From NCBI GenBank assembly GCA_946480485.1, contig CAMLJW010000015.1, forward strand, positions 1 to 25,002: a stretch of 25,002 nucleotides of DNA, written 5' to 3'. This DNA comes from an uncultured Streptomyces sp. (GTDB taxonomy: Bacteria > Actinomycetota > Actinomycetes > Streptomycetales > Streptomycetaceae). Positions 7,310-16,360 of the stretch are shown here, in pieces; positions within the stretch are counted from its first letter, which is position 1; each line of letters opens with the position of its first letter. The translations under genes and the position numbers were made by a program. The notes below the pieces were generated by a model. The model ran no database searches. It was not told the DNA's origin and worked only from the letters and a program-made list of their open reading frames with translations.

Positions 7310-8089
7310 ATGCGCATCGCCACCTGGAACGTGAACTCGATCACCGCTCGTCTCCCGAGGCTGCTGGCCTGGCTGGAGAGCAGCGGCACAGACGTGCTGT
7401 GCGTCCAGGAGACCAAGACCACCGCCGAGCAGTTCCCGTCCGCCGAGCTCAGGGAGCTGGGCTATGAGTCGGCGGTGCACGCGACGGGGCGGTGGAACGG
7501 CGTGGCGGTGATCTCCCGCACAGGCCTCGAAGACGTGGTCAAGGGCCTGCCCGGTGACCCCGGGTACGACGGCGTCCAGGAGCCCCGAGCCGTCTCCGCT
7601 ACCTGCGGCCCGGTCCGCGTCTGGTCGGTGTACGTGCCGAACGGACGCGAGGTGGACCACCCCCACTTCGCGTACAAGCTCCAGTGGGTCGAGGCCCTCA
7701 AGGCGGCGGTCGCGGGAGACGCGGGCAGCAGCCGCCCATTCGCGGTGATGGGTGACTACAACGTGGCGCCGACGGACGACGACGTCCACGACATCTCCGT
7801 CTTCGAGGGCGCCACACACGTCACACCGGCCGAGCGCGCCGCCCTCACCTCGCTCCGTGAGGCCGGCCTCACGGACGTGGTCCCACGCCCCCTCAAGTAC
7901 GACCACCCGTTCACGTACTGGGACTACCGCCAGCTCTGCTTCCCCAAGAACCGCGGCATGCGCATCGACCTCGTCTACGGCAACGAACCCTTCGCGAAGG
8001 CGGTCAAGGACGCCTACGTGGACCGCGAGGAGCGCAAGGGCAAGGGTGCCTCCGACCACGCACCGGTGGTGGTGGACCTGGACGTATAG
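7310..8089 (+). CDS. xthA: Exonuclease III (AP endonuclease)
   Basis: This 259-residue enzyme would cut DNA at abasic sites and remove 3' blocking groups in base-excision repair. It begins MRIATWNVNSITARLPRL, with Asn7 and the metal ligand Glu34 (CVQETK). The active-site GDYNVAP gives Asp149 and Asn151, and the C-terminal SDHAPV gives Asp249 and His250. Length is normal for the exonuclease III/ExoA family. The start at 7310 rather than 7277 is chosen because the conserved strand begins there and a promoter ends just before it. The gene seems to be transcribed alone from a damage-type promoter, which fits its repair role. Confidence 0.95.
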   Translation: MRIATWNVNSITARLPRLLAWLESSGTDVLCVQETKTTAEQFPSAELRELGYESAVHATGRWNGVAVISRTGLEDVVKGLPGDPGYDGVQEPRAVSATCGPVRVWSVYVPNGREVDHPHFAYKLQWVEALKAAVAGDAGSSRPFAVMGDYNVAPTDDDVHDISVFEGATHVTPAERAALTSLREAGLTDVVPRPLKYDHPFTYWDYRQLCFPKNRGMRIDLVYGNEPFAKAVKDAYVDREERKGKGASDHAPVVVDLDV

Positions 8090-8241
8090 CGTCTCTGGTC
8101 GGCTTGGCGAGCCCGAGCATGGCTCAGGGAGGCGGCGGGACACGTCGACGACCCGGGTGCGGACTCCACGCGAACAGGCCTGGAACATGCGGCCTGCGCG
8201 CCCTGTGGTGCGCTGGGCGACGCGGATGACAGTCTGGGCGT

Positions 8242-8682
8242 ATGAACATCTCTTTCCTGGCCAGCTGGTACAAGAAGCGAGGTCCCGCCAGGGGAGTCGC
8301 GGTCTTCTCCGACTGTGAGAGCGATCGTGCGGGGGTGGCCGAACTTCTCTCCGAGTGCGAGCTGCTGCGCTCCCAGGCGCATCGGGCGGGGATCGAACTC
8401 GACGATTCGGCGGCCTCGTTGGAGGCGCTCGACCAGCTGCTGCCGCGCTGGCGCGACGACGAGGAGATCCTTCCCTGGCTCGGCAACGACGCGGGTCTCT
8501 ACCTCGGCACGGTCATCGTGCGCACGGTCCCGGGCGCGTTCTGGGAGGTGTGGCCCAATGGGCAGCCGGTGGTGCGGCTGATCTCGGGCCGGGAGATCGA
8601 CGTGGCCGCCTCCGGCCACGAGTGGGCGGCCAGCGGCGCACCGGAACTCTCGCAGTTGTACGCCGAGGTGGCGGAGGCATAA
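8242..8682 (+). CDS. DUF6278-like conserved protein
   Basis: The 146-residue soluble protein begins MNISFLASWYKKRGPARGVA and includes LDQLLPRWRDDEEILPWLGN, then AGLYLGTVIVRTVPGAFWEV and WPNGQPVVRLISGREIDV. This resembles an uncharacterised Streptomyces family, probably DUF6278. There is no signal peptide, membrane segment or catalytic motif. The start has no Shine-Dalgarno sequence; CAGTCT six bases before the ATG could be a -10 box giving a leaderless message. The 152 bases upstream hold no other gene. It stands alone between exonuclease III and the ABC ATPase remnant. Family name by recollection; function unknown. Confidence 0.75.
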   Translation: MNISFLASWYKKRGPARGVAVFSDCESDRAGVAELLSECELLRSQAHRAGIELDDSAASLEALDQLLPRWRDDEEILPWLGNDAGLYLGTVIVRTVPGAFWEVWPNGQPVVRLISGREIDVAASGHEWAASGAPELSQLYAEVAEA

Positions 8683-8701
8683 CGCATGGCTTTCGAGTCC
8701 G

Positions 8702-9121
8702 TTGATCGAGCTGCGTGACGTCAACAAGTACTTCGACGCTGTGCAGGGCGATCAACCGGCTCGAGGTGATCCAGTCGGGGGCGATCAGGCTGGACGGGCA
8801 GCTGCTCGCCGAGGAGGGGAAGGCCCTCGCGAGGCTCCGCGCCGAGGTCGGGATGGTCTTCCAGTCCTTCAACCTCTTCGCGCACAAGACAGTCTTGCAG
8901 AACGTCTCGCTGGGACAGATCAAGGCCCGCGGCCGCGACAAGGAGGAAGCCGACCGGCGCTCGCGGGAGCTCCTCGACCGGGTGGGCTTCGCCGACCAGG
9001 CGCCGAAGACCCGGCACAGCTCTCCGGGGGCCAGCAGCAGCGCGTGGCCATCGCCCGCACCCTGGCCCCTCCGGGACTCGGCGCGCGCATGCCGGCGACG
9101 CACGCGCACCGAGGGACCTGA
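8702..9121 (+). pseudogene. Glutamate-type ABC transporter ATPase remnant lacking Walker A
   Basis: Pieces of a polar amino-acid (GluA-like) ABC ATPase lie in alternating frames. From 8702, LIELRDVNKYFD is the N-terminal strand. It joins directly to AINRLEVIQSGAIRLDGQ, then FQSFNLFAHKTVLQNVSLGQ and ELLDRVGFADQAPK in another frame. The region between, which holds the Walker A loop (GPSGSGKST in relatives), is deleted. At 9008/9009 one base is missing (AAGTACCCG now AAGACCCG), so the signature AQLSGGQQQRVAIARTLAP resumes in the first frame. After that the homology stops, so Walker B and the H-loop are absent. No permease or binding-protein genes adjoin. The next gene releases glutamate from gamma-glutamyl compounds; any link is speculative. 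Confidence 0.8.
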
Positions 9122-9176
9122 CGCGACCATGGCGAGACGGTTACGCTGCGCGGACGGTCCTTGACTGGAGGTGCAG

Positions 9177-10997
9177 ATGCGTCGTCGCTCTGTTGCGCGG
9201 AGTCTGGCTGTCCTTGCGGTTTCGGCCGCGGTGGTGTCGGCCGGTGCCGCGGCACCGCCGTCCTCCGGACCGGCTGCGGAACCGGCAGCGAGACCGGCGG
9301 AGAAGGCACCGGTCGCCGTAGGGTACGGCGGCGCTGTGGCGAGCGTCGACGCGGACGCGTCCGCCGCGGGTATCGAGGTCCTCCGCAAGGGGGGCAACGC
9401 GGTGGACGCGGCCGTCGCCACTGCGGCGGCACTCGGCGTCACCGAGCCGTACTCGGCGGGCATCGGCGGTGGCGGCTACTTCGTCTACTACGACGCCGAG
9501 TCCCGGACGGTGCACACCATCGACGGGCGTGAGACGGCGCCCCTGACCGCCGACTCGGGGCTCTTCCTGGAGAACGGGCAGCCGATCCCGTTCGCCGACG
9601 CGGTGACCAGCGGGCTGGGTGTCGGCACCCCCGGGACGCCCGCCACCTGGCAAAGCGCGCTCGACGCCTGGGGCAGCAAGCGCATCGGGTCGCTGCTGAA
9701 GCCCGCCGAGCGGCTTGCCCGTGACGGGTTCACCGTCGACCCGACGTTTCGCTCACAGACGGAGAGCAACGAGGCGCGCTTCAGCAACTTCCCGGACACG
9801 GCCGAGCTGTTCCTGCCCGGGGGCGAGCCGCCGGTGGTCGGCTCCACCTTCAAGAACCCCGATCTGGCGCGTACGTACATGGAGTTGGGCAGCAAGGGCA
9901 TCAGCGCGCTCTACCACGGCAAGCTGGCGCGGGACATCGTCGACACGGTCAACGACCCGCCCGTGGACCCGGCTTCGGGCCGCGACGCGCGCCCCGGGGA
10001 GCTGTCCCTGAAGGACCTGGCGGCGTATGAGACGAAGCGGCAGGCGCCGACGAAGACCTCGTACCGCGGTCTGAACGTCTACTCGATCGCGCCCTCGTCC
10101 GCCGGCGGCACCACGGTCGGGGAAGCGCTCAACATCCTGGAGAAGACCGACCTCTCGAGGGCCTCGGACGTCCAGTACCTGCACCGCTACATCGAGGCGA
10201 GCCGGATCGCGTTCGCGGACCGGGAGCGCTGGGTGGGCGACCCCGCCTTCGAGGACGTACCGACGAAGCAACTGCTGTCGCAGAAGTACGCCGACTCGCG
10301 GGAGTGCCTGATCCGTGCGGACGCGGTACTGACGAGCCCGCTGGCGCCGGGGAATCCGCGCAGCCCGGCGGCCTGCTCCACCGGCGGTCAGGCGGCGCCG
10401 ACGACGTACGAGGGCGAGAACACCACGCATCTCACGGTCGCCGACAAGTGGGGCAACGTCGTCGCGTACACCCTCAGCATCGAGCAGACCGGCGGCAGCG
10501 GCATCACCGTCCCGGACCGCGGCTTCCTCCTCAACAACGAGCTGACGGACTTCTCCTTCAGGCCCGCGAGCCCCGACGCGCACGACCCGAACCTGCCGGG
10601 TCCGGGCAAGCGGCCGCGCTCGTCGATCTCGCCGACGATGGTGCTCGACAAGCACGGCAAGCCGGTGGTGGCCCTCGGCTCGCCGGGAGGCGCGACCATC
10701 ATCACGACCGTGCTGCAGACCCTGACCGGCTTCCTCGACCGAGGCCTGCCGCTGGTCGACGCGATCGCCGCGCCACGCGCCAGCCAGCGCAACCAGACGA
10801 CCACCGAGCTCGAACCGGCCCTGTGGAACAGTCCGTTGAGGGCTCGACTCGAGTCGATCGGCCACGGCTTCCGGCAGAACCCGGAGATCGGCGCGGCGAC
10901 GGGCGCCCAGCGGCTGCCGAACGGGAAGTGGCTGGCGGCGGCGGAGACGGTACGACGAGGGGGCGGCTCGGCGATGGTGGTGAAACCGGCGCCTTGA
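9177..10997 (+). CDS. ggt: Gamma-glutamyltransferase, secreted
   Basis: This 606-residue enzyme would cleave or transfer the gamma-glutamyl group of glutathione and related compounds outside the cell. A signal peptide (MRRRSVARSLAVLAVSAAVV, then SAGAAA) precedes the large-subunit motifs GGNAVDAAVATAAALGVTEP and GIGGGGYFVYY. The autocatalytic cleavage site is at ENTTHLTVAD, making Thr416 the likely nucleophile and N-terminus of the small subunit. Later motifs include FLLNNELTDFSF and LGSPGGATIITTVLQTL. ATG 9177 is preferred over GTG 9171 because GGAGG at 9167-9171 then has a 5-base spacing. Length and order match the family. It converges with the Clp gene, only 42 bases away, with no obvious hairpin terminator in the gap. 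Confidence 0.95.
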   Translation: MRRRSVARSLAVLAVSAAVVSAGAAAPPSSGPAAEPAARPAEKAPVAVGYGGAVASVDADASAAGIEVLRKGGNAVDAAVATAAALGVTEPYSAGIGGGGYFVYYDAESRTVHTIDGRETAPLTADSGLFLENGQPIPFADAVTSGLGVGTPGTPATWQSALDAWGSKRIGSLLKPAERLARDGFTVDPTFRSQTESNEARFSNFPDTAELFLPGGEPPVVGSTFKNPDLARTYMELGSKGISALYHGKLARDIVDTVNDPPVDPASGRDARPGELSLKDLAAYETKRQAPTKTSYRGLNVYSIAPSSAGGTTVGEALNILEKTDLSRASDVQYLHRYIEASRIAFADRERWVGDPAFEDVPTKQLLSQKYADSRECLIRADAVLTSPLAPGNPRSPAACSTGGQAAPTTYEGENTTHLTVADKWGNVVAYTLSIEQTGGSGITVPDRGFLLNNELTDFSFRPASPDAHDPNLPGPGKRPRSSISPTMVLDKHGKPVVALGSPGGATIITTVLQTLTGFLDRGLPLVDAIAAPRASQRNQTTTELEPALWNSPLRARLESIGHGFRQNPEIGAATGAQRLPNGKWLAAAETVRRGGGSAMVVKPAP

Positions 10998-11039
10998 GTG
11001 CCGTAAGAGTTGCGTGGCGAACGACGCGACAGGCTCGGC

Positions 11040-13682
11040 TCAGCCGACCTCGGTCGTGTCGGGCCCCGTGTCGGGCCCTGTGTCGGGCCCTGTGTCGGGC
11101 CCGGTGTCGCGCCGCGCCTCGGTCGCCGTGTCGGGCGTCGTGTCCGTCCGGAACACCGGCTGCCCCTCCTCGATGTCCACCACCACCCGGCTGCCCGCCG
11201 TGAGCCGGGTGTCGAGAAGCAGGCGGGAGAGCGGGTTGTCGATCTCCCGCTGGATGGTGCGGCGCAGCGGTCGGGCGCCGTACTCGGGCTCATGGCCGCG
11301 CCGGGCGAGCCAGTCGACGGCCTGATCGGTGAACGTGACCGTGATGTTCTTGGCGTGCAGTCGGTGCCGCGTCTTCTCCAGCAGCAGATCGGTGATGCGG
11401 CGCAGCTGCCCGGCGGTGAGCTGCCGGAAGACGACGATCTCGTCGATCCGGTTGAGGAACTCCGGGCGGAAGTGCTGGCGCAGCGGGCGCAGGATCTGTT
11501 CGCGGCGGGCCTGTTCGTCGGCCTCGGCGTCGCGTGCGGCGAATCCCAGGCCGGCGCCGCGGCGGGTGATCGCCTCCGAGCCGAGGTTGCTGGTCATCAC
11601 GATCACGGTGTTGGAGAAGTCCACCGTGCGGCCCTGGGAGTCGGTGAGCCGGCCGTCGTCGAGGACCTGGAGGAGGATGTTGAACACGTCGGGGTGGGCC
11701 TTCTCCACCTCGTCGAGCAGCAGCAGCGAGTACGGGTGCCGGCGTACGGTCTCGGTGAGTTGGCCGGCCTCCTCGTGGCCGACGTAGCCGGGCGGGGCGC
11801 CCACGAGACGGCTGACCGTGTGCCGTTCCTGGTACTCGCTCATGTCCAGGCGCACCATCCGCTCCTCGCTGCCGAACAGGGCCTGCGCCAGAGCGCGGGC
11901 CAGCTCGGTCTTGCCGACCCCGGTCGGGCCCAGGAAGAGGAAGCTGCCGATCGGCCGGTCGGGGCTGGCGAGGCCGGCCCGGGAGCGCAGGACCGCGTCG
12001 GACACGACGCTGACCGCCTCGTCCTGTCCGATGACCCGCTGATGCAGGTGCTCCTCCAGACCGAGCAGCCGGTCCTTCTCCTCCGCGGTGAGACTGCTGA
12101 CCGGGATGCCGGTCTGCCGGGAGACCACCTCGGCGACGGACTCGGCGGTGACCTCGAGGTGTCGCCCCTCGTCGGCCTCCCCGTCGCGCCCCGCGCCGAT
12201 CTTCGCCTTGAGTTCGCCGATACGGTCGCGCAACTGCGTGGCCTGCTCGTACTGTTCGCCGGCCACCGCCTGGTCCTTGTCGCGCGTGAGCTGCTCGACC
12301 TCGCGCTCCAGGGCCCGTAGGTCGGTGCCCATCGCCCGGGCGCCCAGCCGCACGCGAGCGCCGGCCTGGTCCATCAGGTCGATGGCCTTGTCCGGCAGAT
12401 AGCGGTCCGTGAGATAGCGGTCGGACAGTTCCACCGCGGCCACGAGCGCCTCGTCGGTGTAGCGGACCTGGTGGTGGGCCTCGTAGCGGTCGCACAGACC
12501 GCGCAGGATCTCCAGTGCGTTGGGGGTGGAGGGCTCGGGGACGAGGACCGGCTGGAACCGGCGCGCCAGGGCCGCGTCCTTCTCGATGCGGCGGTACTCC
12601 TCCAGTGTCGTGGCGCCCACGACGTGCAGCTCACCGCGGGCCAGGGCCGGTTTGAGGATGTTGCCCGCGTCCATCCCGCCCTCGCCGCCGCCCCCGGCGC
12701 CGACGACGGTGTGCAGCTCGTCGATGAAGACGATCAGTTCGTCGGAGTGCGTACGGATCTCCTCGACGATGTTGGTCAGCCGCTCCTCGAAGTCACCGCG
12801 GTAGCGCGTCCCGGCCACCACTGCGGACAGGTCGAGTGCGACGACCCGGCGACGGGCGAGGATGTCGGGCACGTCGCCGTCCGCGATGCGCTGGGCGAGG
12901 CCCTCCACGACGGCGGTCTTGCCCACTCCCGCGTCGCCGATCAGGACCGGATTGTTCTTGCCGCGCCGGGACAGCACCTCGACGGTCTGCTCGATTTCCT
13001 CCTCGCGGCCGATGACCGGGTCGATACGGTCCTGCCGTGCGAGTTCGGTGAGATCCCGGCCGTACTTGTCCAGGGTCGGGGTGGGCGACGTGTGCGGTCG
13101 CTCGGGGTGCGCCGGGGCGCCCACCGCCGCGTCCGGGACCTCGGGCGGCCGGGGGGAGGGGGTGAACCGGGCGGCGTTGAGGATGTGTCCGGCGGCGGAG
13201 TCGGGGTTCGCGGCCAGCGCGCTGAGGACGTGCTCGGGGCCGATGTAGCCGACGCCTTCGGCTCGGGCCAGGGCATGGGCGTCCAGGAGGGCGCGCTTGA
13301 CCGCGGGGGTCACGGCGAGAGGCGTGTGCGGCCGGTCCTCGGACCGGTCGTCGGGCCTGCTGTCGGCGGGGCCCACTCGCTCGTCGATCTCGGTGGCCAG
13401 CGCGTCGGGATCGGCACCGGCGCGGGCCAGCAGGCTCCGGGTCGGCTCGATGGCGAGCGCGGCGCGCAGCAGGTGCTGGGTGTCGAGGTCGGTGCTGCCG
13501 TGTTCGGTGGCGTACGTCGCGGCGGTGGCGACCAGCTGCCGGGCGGGCCGACTCATCAGCCGCCCGATGTCGATGTGCCGGGGGCCGGGTCGCGGCCCGC
13601 TACCGAAGAAGCGTGCGAAGAACTCTTCGAAGGGGTCCGAGCCGTAGCCCTGCGGACCCGTGAACCCGCTGGTCATGGCCAT
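11040..13682 (-). CDS. ClpC-type AAA+ unfoldase paralogue
   Basis: This two-ring Hsp100 ATPase of 880 residues would unfold proteins, probably feeding ClpP. An unusual N-terminal lead ([18 protein letters not shown]) precedes a double Clp-N repeat (~37-190). Ring one has Walker A at 249-256 (GDAGVGKT) and VFIDELH. The middle region is short and holds a UVR-like coil ([20 protein letters not shown]), as in ClpC and unlike ClpB. Ring two has Walker A at 585-592 (GPTGVGKT) and [11 protein letters not shown]. Leu712-Gly-Phe714 occupies the place of the ClpP-docking loop. The C-terminus ends in DTGP repeats. GTG 13733 is also in frame; ATG 13682 or 13676 is preferred because the protein then starts [18 protein letters not shown], but no ribosome binding site is clear. 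It is not the main ClpC judging by its divergent N-terminus; it may be a stress paralogue. Confidence 0.92.
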   Translation of the reverse strand: MAMTSGFTGPQGYGSDPFEEFFARFFGSGPRPGPRHIDIGRLMSRPARQLVATAATYATEHGSTDLDTQHLLRAALAIEPTRSLLARAGADPDALATEIDERVGPADSRPDDRSEDRPHTPLAVTPAVKRALLDAHALARAEGVGYIGPEHVLSALAANPDSAAGHILNAARFTPSPRPPEVPDAAVGAPAHPERPHTSPTPTLDKYGRDLTELARQDRIDPVIGREEEIEQTVEVLSRRGKNNPVLIGDAGVGKTAVVEGLAQRIADGDVPDILARRRVVALDLSAVVAGTRYRGDFEERLTNIVEEIRTHSDELIVFIDELHTVVGAGGGGEGGMDAGNILKPALARGELHVVGATTLEEYRRIEKDAALARRFQPVLVPEPSTPNALEILRGLCDRYEAHHQVRYTDEALVAAVELSDRYLTDRYLPDKAIDLMDQAGARVRLGARAMGTDLRALEREVEQLTRDKDQAVAGEQYEQATQLRDRIGELKAKIGAGRDGEADEGRHLEVTAESVAEVVSRQTGIPVSSLTAEEKDRLLGLEEHLHQRVIGQDEAVSVVSDAVLRSRAGLASPDRPIGSFLFLGPTGVGKTELARALAQALFGSEERMVRLDMSEYQERHTVSRLVGAPPGYVGHEEAGQLTETVRRHPYSLLLLDEVEKAHPDVFNILLQVLDDGRLTDSQGRTVDFSNTVIVMTSNLGSEAITRRGAGLGFAARDAEADEQARREQILRPLRQHFRPEFLNRIDEIVVFRQLTAGQLRRITDLLLEKTRHRLHAKNITVTFTDQAVDWLARRGHEPEYGARPLRRTIQREIDNPLSRLLLDTRLTAGSRVVVDIEEGQPVFRTDTTPDTATEARRDTGPDTGPDTGPDTGPDTTEVG
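11056..11103 (-). repeat. Four 12-base repeats encoding DTGP
   Basis: Four tandem 12-base units of GTGTCGGGCCC(C/T/G) (plus-strand reading), followed by a half unit, encode Asp-Thr-Gly-Pro repeats at the extreme C-terminus of the Clp ATPase. Perfect spacing and near identity suggest recent slippage expansion. The encoded tail is acidic and flexible, outside the AAA+ core. Confidence 0.9.
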
Positions 13683-13976
13683 CCGATCCGACGTCCCGGA
13701 CCGGACCGACCCGGTCGGCGCCGGGCCGGGCACGGGACGCGCTCATTCATCGACGGTGCCGGTCCGCACGCGAGTGCCCGGAGAAGGCCCGGTTACACCT
13801 GAGGCCGCATGGGCCGGAGGGTCCCGACCTCCCGCCGCTCGCGCGGCACGGGCCGCCGCGTGGGCGCGACCGGCACGGGCGGCCCGCGGCCGGGGTGCGC
13901 AGTCCCGGTTTCGGGAAGGAGTGGGGGTGGGGAAAATGCGAAACATGATCGACTCCGCTGGTTGACGGCGATGGTC
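13683..13976. other. Intergenic region between the divergent Clp and pyrimidine-catabolic genes
   Basis: About 290 bases without a convincing gene. The in-frame extension of the nitrilase gene to 13809 and of clp to 13733 carry low-complexity Arg/Ala/Gly translations without homology. No HspR-type (CTTGAGT inverted) or CIRCE element was seen before clp. The pyrimidine operon promoter candidate lies just to the right. Confidence 0.5.
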
Positions 13977-14005
13977 TTGCCCAGGTCGGCGGGGAGGCTT
14001 ACTTT
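13977..14005 (+). promoter_or_regulatory. Promoter candidate of the pyrimidine-catabolic operon
   Basis: TTGCCC (13977-13982) and TACTTT (14000-14005) are separated by 17 bases, a good fit to a housekeeping sigma factor promoter. Transcription would start near 14012, leaving a leader of about 58 bases before the ATG. Confidence 0.45.
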
Positions 14006-14010
14006 CGGGG

Positions 14011-14039
14011 CTCTACGTTCCGCGTCTACGGGCGTAGAG
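14011..14039. promoter_or_regulatory. Inverted/direct repeat operator candidate
   Basis: CTCTACG (14011-14017) and CGTAGAG (14033-14039) are inverted with a 15-base spacer, and a further TCTACG (14025-14030) lies between them. The repeat covers the expected transcription start, a typical place for a repressor to bind. The binding protein is unknown; the TetR remnant at the other end of the operon is one candidate for the ancestral regulator. Confidence 0.4.
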
Positions 14040-14069
14040 GCTCTCTGGCACCCGTCGAAGGAGCAGCTC

Positions 14070-14912
14070 ATGGCCAATGTCGTACGTGCCGCTCTGGTCC
14101 AGGCAACCTGGTCCGGCGACACCGAATCCATGGTCGCCAAGCACGAGGAGCACGCCCGCGAAGCGGCCCGGCAGGGCGCGAAGGCCATCGGATTCCAGGA
14201 AGTCTTCAACGCGCCCTACTTCTGCCAGGTCCAGGAGCCGGAGCACTACCGCTGGGCCGAGCCCGTGCCCGACGGGCCGACCGTGACGCGTATGCGGGAG
14301 CTCGCGCGCGAGACCGGCATGGTCGTCGTCGTCCCGGTCTTCGAGGTCGAGCAGTCCGGCTTCTACTTCAACACCGCGGCCGTGATCGACGCCGACGGCA
14401 GGTACCTCGGCAAGTACCGCAAGCACCACATTCCCCAGGTCAAGGGATTCTGGGAGAAGTACTACTTCAAACCGGGGAACCTGGGCTGGCCCGTCTTCGA
14501 CACCGCCGTGGGCAAGGTCGGCGTCTATATCTGCTACGACCGGCACTTCCCGGAGGGCTGGCGGCAGTTGGGGCTCAACGGCGCCCAGCTCGTCTACAAT
14601 CCGTCCGCCACCTCGCGTGGTCTGTCCGCCTACCTCTGGCAGCTGGAACAGCCCGCCGCGGCCGTCGCCAACGAGTACTTCGTCGCCGCGATCAACCGCG
14701 TCGGCCAGGAGGAGTACGGCGACAACGACTTCTACGGGACGAGTTACTTCGTTGATCCCCGGGGGCAGTTCGTCGGCGAGACCGCGAGCGACAAGGCCGA
14801 GGAACTCGTCGTGCGTGATCTCGACTTCGATCTCCTTGAGGAAGTACGGCAACAGTGGGCCTTCTACCGGGACCGGCGGCCCGACGCTTACGAAGGGCTG
14901 GTGCGGCCATGA
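14070..14912 (+). CDS. Nitrilase-superfamily amidohydrolase, probable beta-ureidopropionase
   Basis: This 280-residue enzyme would hydrolyse N-carbamoyl-beta-alanine to beta-alanine, CO2 and ammonia, the third step of reductive pyrimidine breakdown. The nitrilase triad is visible: Glu44 (GFQEVFNAPYFC), Lys118 (GKYRKHHIPQVKGFWEKYYF) and Cys155 (ICYDRHFPEG). The KGFWEKYYFKPG stretch and ATSRGLSAYLWQLEQPAAA are typical of the beta-ureidopropionase/N-carbamoyl amidohydrolase branch. The ATG at 14070 has GAAGGAG 6-7 bases before it; the longer open frame upstream has no homology. The gene overlaps the aminotransferase by ATGA and leads the operon. Context with a dihydropyrimidinase-type enzyme supports the role; N-carbamoyl-D-amino acids or putrescine-pathway substrates remain possible. 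Confidence 0.9.
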   Translation: MANVVRAALVQATWSGDTESMVAKHEEHAREAARQGAKAIGFQEVFNAPYFCQVQEPEHYRWAEPVPDGPTVTRMRELARETGMVVVVPVFEVEQSGFYFNTAAVIDADGRYLGKYRKHHIPQVKGFWEKYYFKPGNLGWPVFDTAVGKVGVYICYDRHFPEGWRQLGLNGAQLVYNPSATSRGLSAYLWQLEQPAAAVANEYFVAAINRVGQEEYGDNDFYGTSYFVDPRGQFVGETASDKAEELVVRDLDFDLLEEVRQQWAFYRDRRPDAYEGLVRP

Positions 14913-16192
14913 GTGATCTGTACGGGCGCCACAGGGCGGTGCTGCCCGACTGGCTCGCCCTCTACTACGCCGACCCCATCGAGCTCACGCACGGCGAGGG
15001 CCGCCACGTCTGGGACGCCGCGGGGAAGAAGTACCTCGACTTCTTCGGCGGGATTTTGACCACCATGACCGCGCACGCCCTGCCCGAGGTGACGAAGGCC
15101 GTCGGCGAGCAGGCCGGGCGGATCATCCACTCGTCCACGCTCTACCTCAACCGGCCGATGGTCGAACTCGCCGAGCGGATCGCCCAGCTTTCCGGCATCC
15201 CGGACGCCCGTGTCTTCTTCACCACCTCGGGCACGGAGGCCAATGACACGGCCCTGCTGCTGGCCACGGCGTACCGGCGGAGCAACCAGATCCTGGCGAT
15301 GCGCAACAGCTACCACGGCCGTTCGTTCAGCACGGTCGGCATCACCGGCAACAAGGGCTGGTCGCCGACCTCGCTTTCGCCGCTCCAGACGCTTTACGTC
15401 CACGGGGGCGTCCGTACTCGCGGTCCGTACGCGGAGCTGGGTGACATCGAGTTCATCGCTGCCTGCGTCGCCGACCTGAAGGACCTGCTCGGCCATGTCC
15501 GCGCGCCGGCTGCTCTGATCGCCGAGCCCATCCAGGGCGTCGGTGGCTTCACCGCACCGCCGGACGGCCTGTACGCGGCCTTCCGCGAGGTCCTGCGAGA
15601 GCGCGGCATTCTGTGGATCGCCGACGAGGTGCAGACAGGCTGGGGCAGGACCGGTGACCACTTCTGGGGCTGGCAGGCTCACGGCCAGAACGGTCCGCCC
15701 GACATGCTGACGTTCGCCAAGGGCATCGGGAACGGCATGTCGATCGGTGGTGTCGTCGCCCGCGCAGAAATCATGAACTGCCTTGATTCCCATTCCATTT
15801 CCACCTTCGGTGGCTCGCCGGTCACGATGGCGGCCGGGAACGCCAACCTCACCTATCTCCTCGAACACGATCTCCAAGGCAACGCCCGCCGCGTCGGCGG
15901 ACTGCTCATCGAGCGGCTGCGGGCCATCGCCGCGCAGCTTGAGGGCGTACGAGAGGTGCGTGGCCGTGGGCTCATGATCGGCATCGAGCTGGTGAAGCCC
16001 GGCACTGACGAGGCCGACCCGGACGCGGCCGCAGCCGTGCTCGAAGCGGCCCGTGAGGAAGGCCTGCTGCTCGGCAAGGGCGGCGGTCACAACACCAGCG
16101 TGCTGCGCATCGCCCCGCCGCTGTCGCTCACCGTCGCGGAGGCGGAAGAGGGCGCCGCGATCCTTGAGAGCGCTCTGCGGCGCACCCCGTAA
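14909..16192 (+). CDS. Class III aminotransferase (PLP), probably acting on beta-alanine
   Basis: This 427-residue PLP enzyme has the class III features: FFTTSGTEANDTALLLAT for cofactor phosphate binding, NSYHGRSFSTVGITG, AEPIQGVGGF, the cofactor Asp in WIADEVQTGWGRTG, and Lys271 (TFAKGIGNGM), which should form the Schiff base. Its start overlaps the previous stop (ATGA), showing coupling. In this operon it would transfer the amino group of beta-alanine (or beta-aminoisobutyrate) to pyruvate or a similar acceptor, giving malonate semialdehyde. It resembles the AGT2-like branch, so glyoxylate as acceptor is possible. Substrate is inferred from context, not from residues. Confidence 0.9.
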   Translation: MSDLYGRHRAVLPDWLALYYADPIELTHGEGRHVWDAAGKKYLDFFGGILTTMTAHALPEVTKAVGEQAGRIIHSSTLYLNRPMVELAERIAQLSGIPDARVFFTTSGTEANDTALLLATAYRRSNQILAMRNSYHGRSFSTVGITGNKGWSPTSLSPLQTLYVHGGVRTRGPYAELGDIEFIAACVADLKDLLGHVRAPAALIAEPIQGVGGFTAPPDGLYAAFREVLRERGILWIADEVQTGWGRTGDHFWGWQAHGQNGPPDMLTFAKGIGNGMSIGGVVARAEIMNCLDSHSISTFGGSPVTMAAGNANLTYLLEHDLQGNARRVGGLLIERLRAIAAQLEGVREVRGRGLMIGIELVKPGTDEADPDAAAAVLEAAREEGLLLGKGGGHNTSVLRIAPPLSLTVAEAEEGAAILESALRRTP

Positions 16193-16205
16193 GACCTGAG
16201 CAGGG

Positions 16206-16312
16206 GAGTCCGAGACCTCGCATGGGTTGTCCGGCCACCTGTGGCAGCTGGAGCAGCCACCCGGCCGCGGCCGTCGCCGACGAGTACTTCGTGGGCGCCA
16301 CCCACCGCGTGG
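16206..16312 (+). pseudogene. Fossil fragment of a second nitrilase/ureidopropionase gene
   Basis: About 105 bases are clearly related to 14608-14706 of the intact nitrilase gene but not identical to it. The translation reads ETSHGLSGHLWQLEQP and then, after a one-base shift near 16260, AAAVADEYFVGATHRVG. The intact enzyme has ATSRGLSAYLWQLEQPAAA and VANEYFVAAINRVG. The divergence (R to H, AY to GH, N to D, AAIN to GATH) argues for an old paralogue or incoming homologue rather than a fresh duplication. Flanking sequence on both sides shows no further homology. It sits inside the operon, between aminotransferase and hydantoinase. Confidence 0.75.
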
Positions 16313-16360
16313 GCGTGGGAAACCCGGGCCCGACGACTGCCTTGGGACCTCGTACTCCAG

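Noticed and set aside
10994..11010. CTTGAGT after the gamma-glutamyltransferase stop as an HspR (HAIR) site for the Clp gene.
   Set aside because: The inverted partner ACTCAAG is missing, and it lies at the 3' end of the Clp gene, not at its promoter.
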